Shown one piece after another: positions 60,126-64,000 of a stretch of DNA of 64,000 bases. The translations under genes were made by a program, and so were the position numbers. Below the pieces are notes generated by a model that saw only the letters and a program-made list of their open reading frames with translations, was not told the DNA's origin and did no database searches. Position 1 is the first letter of the stretch. Each line of letters opens with the position of its first letter. Location of the stretch: the NCBI RefSeq assembly GCF_004923315.1, contig NZ_CP039650.1:1253501-1317500 (forward strand), read 5' to 3'. The DNA comes from Azospirillum sp. TSA2s (GTDB taxonomy: Bacteria > Pseudomonadota > Alphaproteobacteria > Azospirillales > Azospirillaceae).

Positions 60126-62444
60126 CTACTCCGCCTTCACCCCGTTCACCGGGGCCCGCACCGGCATGATGCAGCGGACATGGGCGCTGCGGTAGACCCC
60201 GGCGGCGCCGGTCTCGTCCAGCTCCAGCCGGCCGCCATGCAGTTCCACCACGTTGCGGGCCAGCGACACGCCCAGCGCCGCCGCACCCTGCGGGTCGGCA
60301 TCGGGCGCGGCGGCGCCGCTGACCGACAGGGTGATGCTGCCGTTCAGCCGCTCGCCGGCCAAGCGGATGCGGCGGTCGGACGGCGGGTTGCGGATGGCGC
60401 CCACCACCAGGGTGAACAGCGCCTGCTTCAGCCGCTTGCCGTCGCCCTCCATCTCGCCCAGCGCCTCGGGCGCCACCACCTCCAGCCGCAGCCCCTCGCG
60501 CCGCGCCCAGTCGCGGGTCAGGCCGGCCACCGACTCGAGCAGGTCGGGCAGGTTGACCGCGCCGCGGTCCAGCGTGGTGACGCCGGCCCCCAGGCTGGTC
60601 AGATCGACCACGTCGTCGATCAGCTCCAGCAGGCGCTGGCCGGCCGTCAGCATGCTGCGGACATACTCCATCTGGCGGTCGTTCAGTTCGCCGAAATACT
60701 GGTTCGCCAGCATCTCGGCGAAGCCGATGATGCCGTTCAGCGGCGTGCGCAGATGGTGGGAGACGTTGGCGATGAACTCGCTCTTCAACTGGTCGGCGGC
60801 CTCCAGCGCCGCGTTGGAGGCGCGCAGCGCCGTCTCCAGCCGGGCGCCGTCGGTCACGTCCAGATAGCTGTTCAGCACAGCACCATCGGGCAGCGGCAGG
60901 GTGGAGAACTCCACCACCGACCCGTCGCTGCGCTCCACCCGGCCGGAGCGGACGCTGCGCTCCAGCGTGGCGCCGATCAGCTCCTCCTTCAGCGCCTCCC
61001 AGGTGGCGGCCTCTCCCGGCCGATCCGCACCCTTTTCCGCGATCTTGTCCGCAACCTTGTCCGCAGGTGGCATCTCCAGCAGCGGGCGCATTCGTTCGAT
61101 TACGTCTGCGATGTGCGGTGCGCTGTGCAGGTCACCGTCGGCCAGATCCCAGATGCGGGCGAAGGCCGGGTTGGACAGCTTCAGCCGGCCGTCGCCGCCG
61201 AACACGGCGATGCCTTCCGCCAGATTGTCCAGCGTCTCCTGCTGCACCGCCATCAGCGTGTTGTAGGAGGATTCCAGCGCCAGCGTGTTGGTCACGTCCT
61301 CCAGGATGGTGATCAGCCCGCCCTGCGGATGCGGTGCCGCCAGATGGCGCAGCGTGGTGCCGTCCGGCAGGTGCAGCATCTCCTCCACCGGCTCGACCAG
61401 ATGGGTGTAGCGGGTCAGCCGCTCGCGCTTGAACGTCTGGTAGTCGGCATATTCCGGCAGGCGTCGGCGGGCGCGCAGCTCCTCCAGCAGTTCGGCGTTG
61501 GTCGGTTCGGTGCGCAGCCACGCCTCGTCCAGCTCCCACAGCCGGGCGTAGGCCTGGTTGAAGAAGGTCAGGCGGGTGTCGGGGCCGAAGATGGCGATGG
61601 CGGTGCCCAGCCGCTCCAGCACCTCCGCATGGGCGGTCAGGTGGCGGTCCAGCTCGCCGCGCAGCTCCTCCAGCGGGGTGAGGTCGAGGGCATAGCCGAC
61701 CACCAGCGTGCCGCCGCCGTCGGTCAGCGGCAGCGGCGCCTCCGTCACCTCCAGCAGGCGGCGCTCGGTGCCGATCACCACGGGCGCGCGGTCGGACTGG
61801 GCGAAGCCGCCGCTGCGCGCCCGTTCGGCCAGCGCCCGGCCGGCGGCGGTCAGCTCCCGCCCCTCCGTCACCACAATGTCGGGATCGCCGTCGACGGCGC
61901 GGGCATAGGCGCGGTTGCACCAGGACAGCCGCAGCGAGCGGTCGCGCATCCACACCGGCACCGGCAGCGCATCGGCCATCGCCTGCAGTTCGGCAAGGCG
62001 GGAGCGCGCGGCTCCCGTCGCCTGCTCCTGACGCCGCGTGGCATCGCTGGCGGCGTCGCGGGCGACGGTCACATCCTCGATCCACACCACGTCGCAATGG
62101 GTATCGCCGGCCCGTCCACGCCGGCCGGTCAGCACCAGTCGCCGCCCGTCGGGCGCCACCGCCTCGCAGCGGAAGGGCTCGCCGTCCCGGCGCAGGCGGG
62201 AGAGGGCGGGGCCGAGGTCCGGCACCGTCAGGCAACCGCTCAGCTCGTCGGCACTGGAAATGCCCAGAAGGGCCGCGGCTTCGTCCGATAACGCGCTGTC
62301 GCCCTGGTCCGTCCAGACGCACCAGGGGTGCGGCGCGGCGGCCAGCATGGCCCGCCAACGGTCACGGTCTGCTGCGGCGTGATCGGCTTGGCGCCGGGAT
62401 TCCTTGTTCCAAAAGAAGCCAGCGAGACCGACCACGCTTTTCAC
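60126..62444 (-). CDS. divL: DivL-like PAS-domain sensor histidine kinase with degenerate ATPase domain
   Basis: A 772-residue sensor kinase with several PAS domains (roughly 25-140, 150-270, 275-400 and 410-535), one of them with FGPDTRLTFFNQAYARLWEL. The dimerisation helix has the phospho-His motif EFIANVSHHLRTPLNGIIGF, with His563 where Caulobacter DivL has Tyr. The C-terminal ATPase domain is degraded: the N-box reads LKQALFTLVVGAIRNPP instead of ...NLLxNA..., the DxGxG G1 box is missing, and the last glycine loop is GAAALGVSLARNVVELHGG. The genes downstream on the strand (the orphan, tsaE, amgK, murU, addB, addA, trxA) match the divL neighbourhood I know from other alphaproteobacteria. 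There is no clear membrane helix. The start may be GTG 62444. Confidence 0.82.
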   Translation of the reverse strand: MKSVVGLAGFFWNKESRRQADHAAADRDRWRAMLAAAPHPWCVWTDQGDSALSDEAAALLGISSADELSGCLTVPDLGPALSRLRRDGEPFRCEAVAPDGRRLVLTGRRGRAGDTHCDVVWIEDVTVARDAASDATRRQEQATGAARSRLAELQAMADALPVPVWMRDRSLRLSWCNRAYARAVDGDPDIVVTEGRELTAAGRALAERARSGGFAQSDRAPVVIGTERRLLEVTEAPLPLTDGGGTLVVGYALDLTPLEELRGELDRHLTAHAEVLERLGTAIAIFGPDTRLTFFNQAYARLWELDEAWLRTEPTNAELLEELRARRRLPEYADYQTFKRERLTRYTHLVEPVEEMLHLPDGTTLRHLAAPHPQGGLITILEDVTNTLALESSYNTLMAVQQETLDNLAEGIAVFGGDGRLKLSNPAFARIWDLADGDLHSAPHIADVIERMRPLLEMPPADKVADKIAEKGADRPGEAATWEALKEELIGATLERSVRSGRVERSDGSVVEFSTLPLPDGAVLNSYLDVTDGARLETALRASNAALEAADQLKSEFIANVSHHLRTPLNGIIGFAEMLANQYFGELNDRQMEYVRSMLTAGQRLLELIDDVVDLTSLGAGVTTLDRGAVNLPDLLESVAGLTRDWARREGLRLEVVAPEALGEMEGDGKRLKQALFTLVVGAIRNPPSDRRIRLAGERLNGSITLSVSGAAAPDADPQGAAALGVSLARNVVELHGGRLELDETGAAGVYRSAHVRCIMPVRAPVNGVKAE

Positions 62445-62609
62445 CCCCGGGACCGCCGGGCTTGTCGCTGGCCCGGTCGAATCTGTCGAAATGAATCAAG
62501 AGGCGCAGAGTAGTTCAGCCCTCTCCCACCGACAAGCGAACACCCGTCCGCTTTGCGCCTTTTCGAGGTTTCCTTCCCGCCCAGGTAGTTTTCGCTCCGG
62601 CACGTCCGG

Positions 62610-64000
62610 TTACGCCATGGTCTCTTCCGGGCTGGGCACCGTCTCATTCGTGTGACGCAGGTCGTGAATCGCCTTTTCGACCTTCGGGAAGGCGGCGGCC
62701 ATCGCGCGGGCGTGCCGCTCCACATCCGACGCGCGCGCCTCGACGATGGCGCGTTCCAGCGCGCTGCAGGCGGCGGCCAGCGCCCGCGCCCCCGCCGTCC
62801 GCGCCGCACCCGCCGCCGAATGGACCGCGGCCCGCGCCTCCTCCATGTCCCCGGCATCGAGGGCCCGCCGCACCCGCTCCAGCGTCGGCCGCGTCGTCTC
62901 GATGAAGAAGTCCATCATGTCGAGCGTGCCGGCATCCAGCCCGCTCCCTCCCATGCCGCCGCCCCCCGTGCATCCAAAGGTCTCGCGCACATGGTCGAGG
63001 TCGAGCACCGGCAGCGCCTCCTCCTCCACTATCGGTGTCGGCTGCGGCTTCGGCGTCCGCGGCTCCGGAGCCGCGCGGGGGTCGAGCCAGCGGGCGAGCA
63101 CGCGCGAGAGCTGGGCCAGCGTCACCGGCTTGGCGAGGTAATCGTCCATGCCGGCGGCAAGGCAGCGCTCCATCTCGCCGGACAGGGCGTTGGCGGTCAT
63201 GGCGACGATGGAGGTGTGCCGCTGTCCGCCGTCCCGCTGCCCGTCATCCTCTTCCGCCCGGATGCGGCGGGCCAGTTCATAGCCGTCCATCGCCGGCATG
63301 TGGCAGTCGGTGATGACCAGCCGGTGCCGTCCACGCCGCCATGCCTCCAGCGCCTGCTCGCCATCGGCCGTCAGCTCCGCCGCATAGCCCAGGCGGCGGA
63401 GTTGGCGCAGCACGACCTGCTGGTTGGTCGGGTGGTCTTCCGCCACCAGGATCGGGCCCGATTCGGCAGGAACCGGCGACGGCAGACAGGAGGGCAGACA
63501 GGGGGCCTCCACGGCGGGGCCGGCGGCGTCGGGTGCGCTGCGGCCGGTCAGGATCGCGGCGGCACGGATCAGGGCGGTGCGGTGGACCGGCTGCACCAGT
63601 CCCGCCATCTGGCCCGAAACCGTGTGGGGAGAGGCGACCGTACCGCCGCCTGCCGGCCCCGCCCCGGAGGCTCCCTGCCGCCCGTCGCCCAGCAGAAGCC
63701 GCGGCAGGCCGGGACAGCGGGCGCCGGCCAGCGGCTCCAGCCGCCCGGCCAGCGCCGTGGTGGTGACCAGCAGCCCGAATCCGCCGCGCCCAAGCTTCGA
63801 TGCGGCATCGGCCATCATGGCGGCGGTCGTCACGGTCGCGCCGCCCTGCTCCAGATAGCGGGCCAGCACCGCGCGCTGCACCTCGTCCTCGTCGACGACC
63901 AGAACGGACAGGCCGTCCAGCGGCGCCGGAGCGGGCGATGGGGTGGGCGCCGGCTCCACCGCGCGCGGCAGGTCCACCGAGAACCAGAAGGTCGACCCGC
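62610..64000 (-). CDS. Hybrid histidine kinase, C-terminal part (REC-REC-Hpt; cut by window edge)
   Basis: The last 463 codons of a multidomain sensor kinase. At the edge, GSTFWFSVDLP is the usual end of the ATPase domain. Next comes a receiver-like domain (LSVLVVDEDEVQRAVLARYL) in which the phosphorylatable Asp strand reads FGLLVTTTALAG, with no Asp. The second receiver is canonical (ILVAEDHPTNQQVVLRQL, VITDCHMPAMDGYELARRI and the Lys of DYLAKPVTLAQL). The C-terminal Hpt domain has the motif EARAAVHSAAGAARTAGARA with a His candidate. The phosphorelay order resembles BarA/ArcB-type kinases. The DivL-like kinase gene lies downstream by 165 bases on the same strand; a functional link is not shown. 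The sensory part is outside the window. Confidence 0.87.
   Translation of the reverse strand, partial: GSTFWFSVDLPRAVEPAPTPSPAPAPLDGLSVLVVDEDEVQRAVLARYLEQGGATVTTAAMMADAASKLGRGGFGLLVTTTALAGRLEPLAGARCPGLPRLLLGDGRQGASGAGPAGGGTVASPHTVSGQMAGLVQPVHRTALIRAAAILTGRSAPDAAGPAVEAPCLPSCLPSPVPAESGPILVAEDHPTNQQVVLRQLRRLGYAAELTADGEQALEAWRRGRHRLVITDCHMPAMDGYELARRIRAEEDDGQRDGGQRHTSIVAMTANALSGEMERCLAAGMDDYLAKPVTLAQLSRVLARWLDPRAAPEPRTPKPQPTPIVEEEALPVLDLDHVRETFGCTGGGGMGGSGLDAGTLDMMDFFIETTRPTLERVRRALDAGDMEEARAAVHSAAGAARTAGARALAAACSALERAIVEARASDVERHARAMAAAFPKVEKAIHDLRHTNETVPSPEETMA

Overview
The window is about 68% G+C chromosomal DNA from an alphaproteobacterium, most likely Azospirillum or a close Rhodospirillales relative. 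The strongest evidence is the glutamate synthase pair. GltB has 1515 codons with the catalytic Cys at position 37, and GltD has 482 codons; both agree with what I remember of A. brasilense. Supporting context includes the kdsD-lptC-lptA-lptB-rpoN-hpf-ptsN order, a separate dnaN-recF-gyrB block, and a DivL-like sensor kinase followed by tsaE, an AmgK/MurU-like pair, addB, addA and trxA.

Layout. 1-3.4 kb: the 5' part of an M17 aminopeptidase, a repeat-rich gap, an AlaX-type tRNA editing protein, a glutathione S-transferase and a low-G+C orphan gene. 3.7-9.9 kb: gltB and gltD on the minus strand. 10.3-14.2 kb: uppP, an MFS permease, a TSUP permease and an NDUFA9-like protein. 14.5-22.7 kb: tRNA-Leu(CAG), a short RNase D, the Kdo/LPS transport genes, sigma-54, the hibernation factor, EIIA-Ntr and a Uma2 protein. 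22.9-28.6 kb: ubiG, lysC, a nitronate monooxygenase-like enzyme and ptsP. With ptsN and rpoN, ptsP gives two of the three nitrogen-PTS components plus sigma-54 in one window.

28.8-38.6 kb is the accessory-looking part. It holds a transglutaminase-like protein, small orphan genes, a Crp/Fnr regulator next to a 26-bp perfect palindrome, and a three-gene operon for a heme-copper oxidase-like complex. That complex has an intact CuA motif in subunit II, but several binuclear-centre ligands in subunit I seem to be replaced. Next comes a set of exported His/Cys/Met-rich proteins, an M48 peptidase and a cytochrome c, preceded by a promoter that looks like a CueR/MerR-type copper promoter. I consider this the most interesting region.

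38.7-47.5 kb: gyrB, recF and dnaN, a 579-residue orphan, an NAD-binding protein and a TPR protein. 47.8-64 kb: trxA, addA, a BrnTA toxin-antitoxin module lying between addA and addB, the AmgK/MurU-like pair, tsaE, ferredoxin-NADP reductase, the DivL-like kinase and the C-terminal part of a hybrid histidine kinase cut by the window edge.

Two families of intergenic inverted repeats recur in the gaps: an 82-84 bp REP-like element (three copies) and a CCCTCTCCC/CTAACCCTCCCC-type element (five loci). All gene functions are read from motifs and neighbours without database searches.
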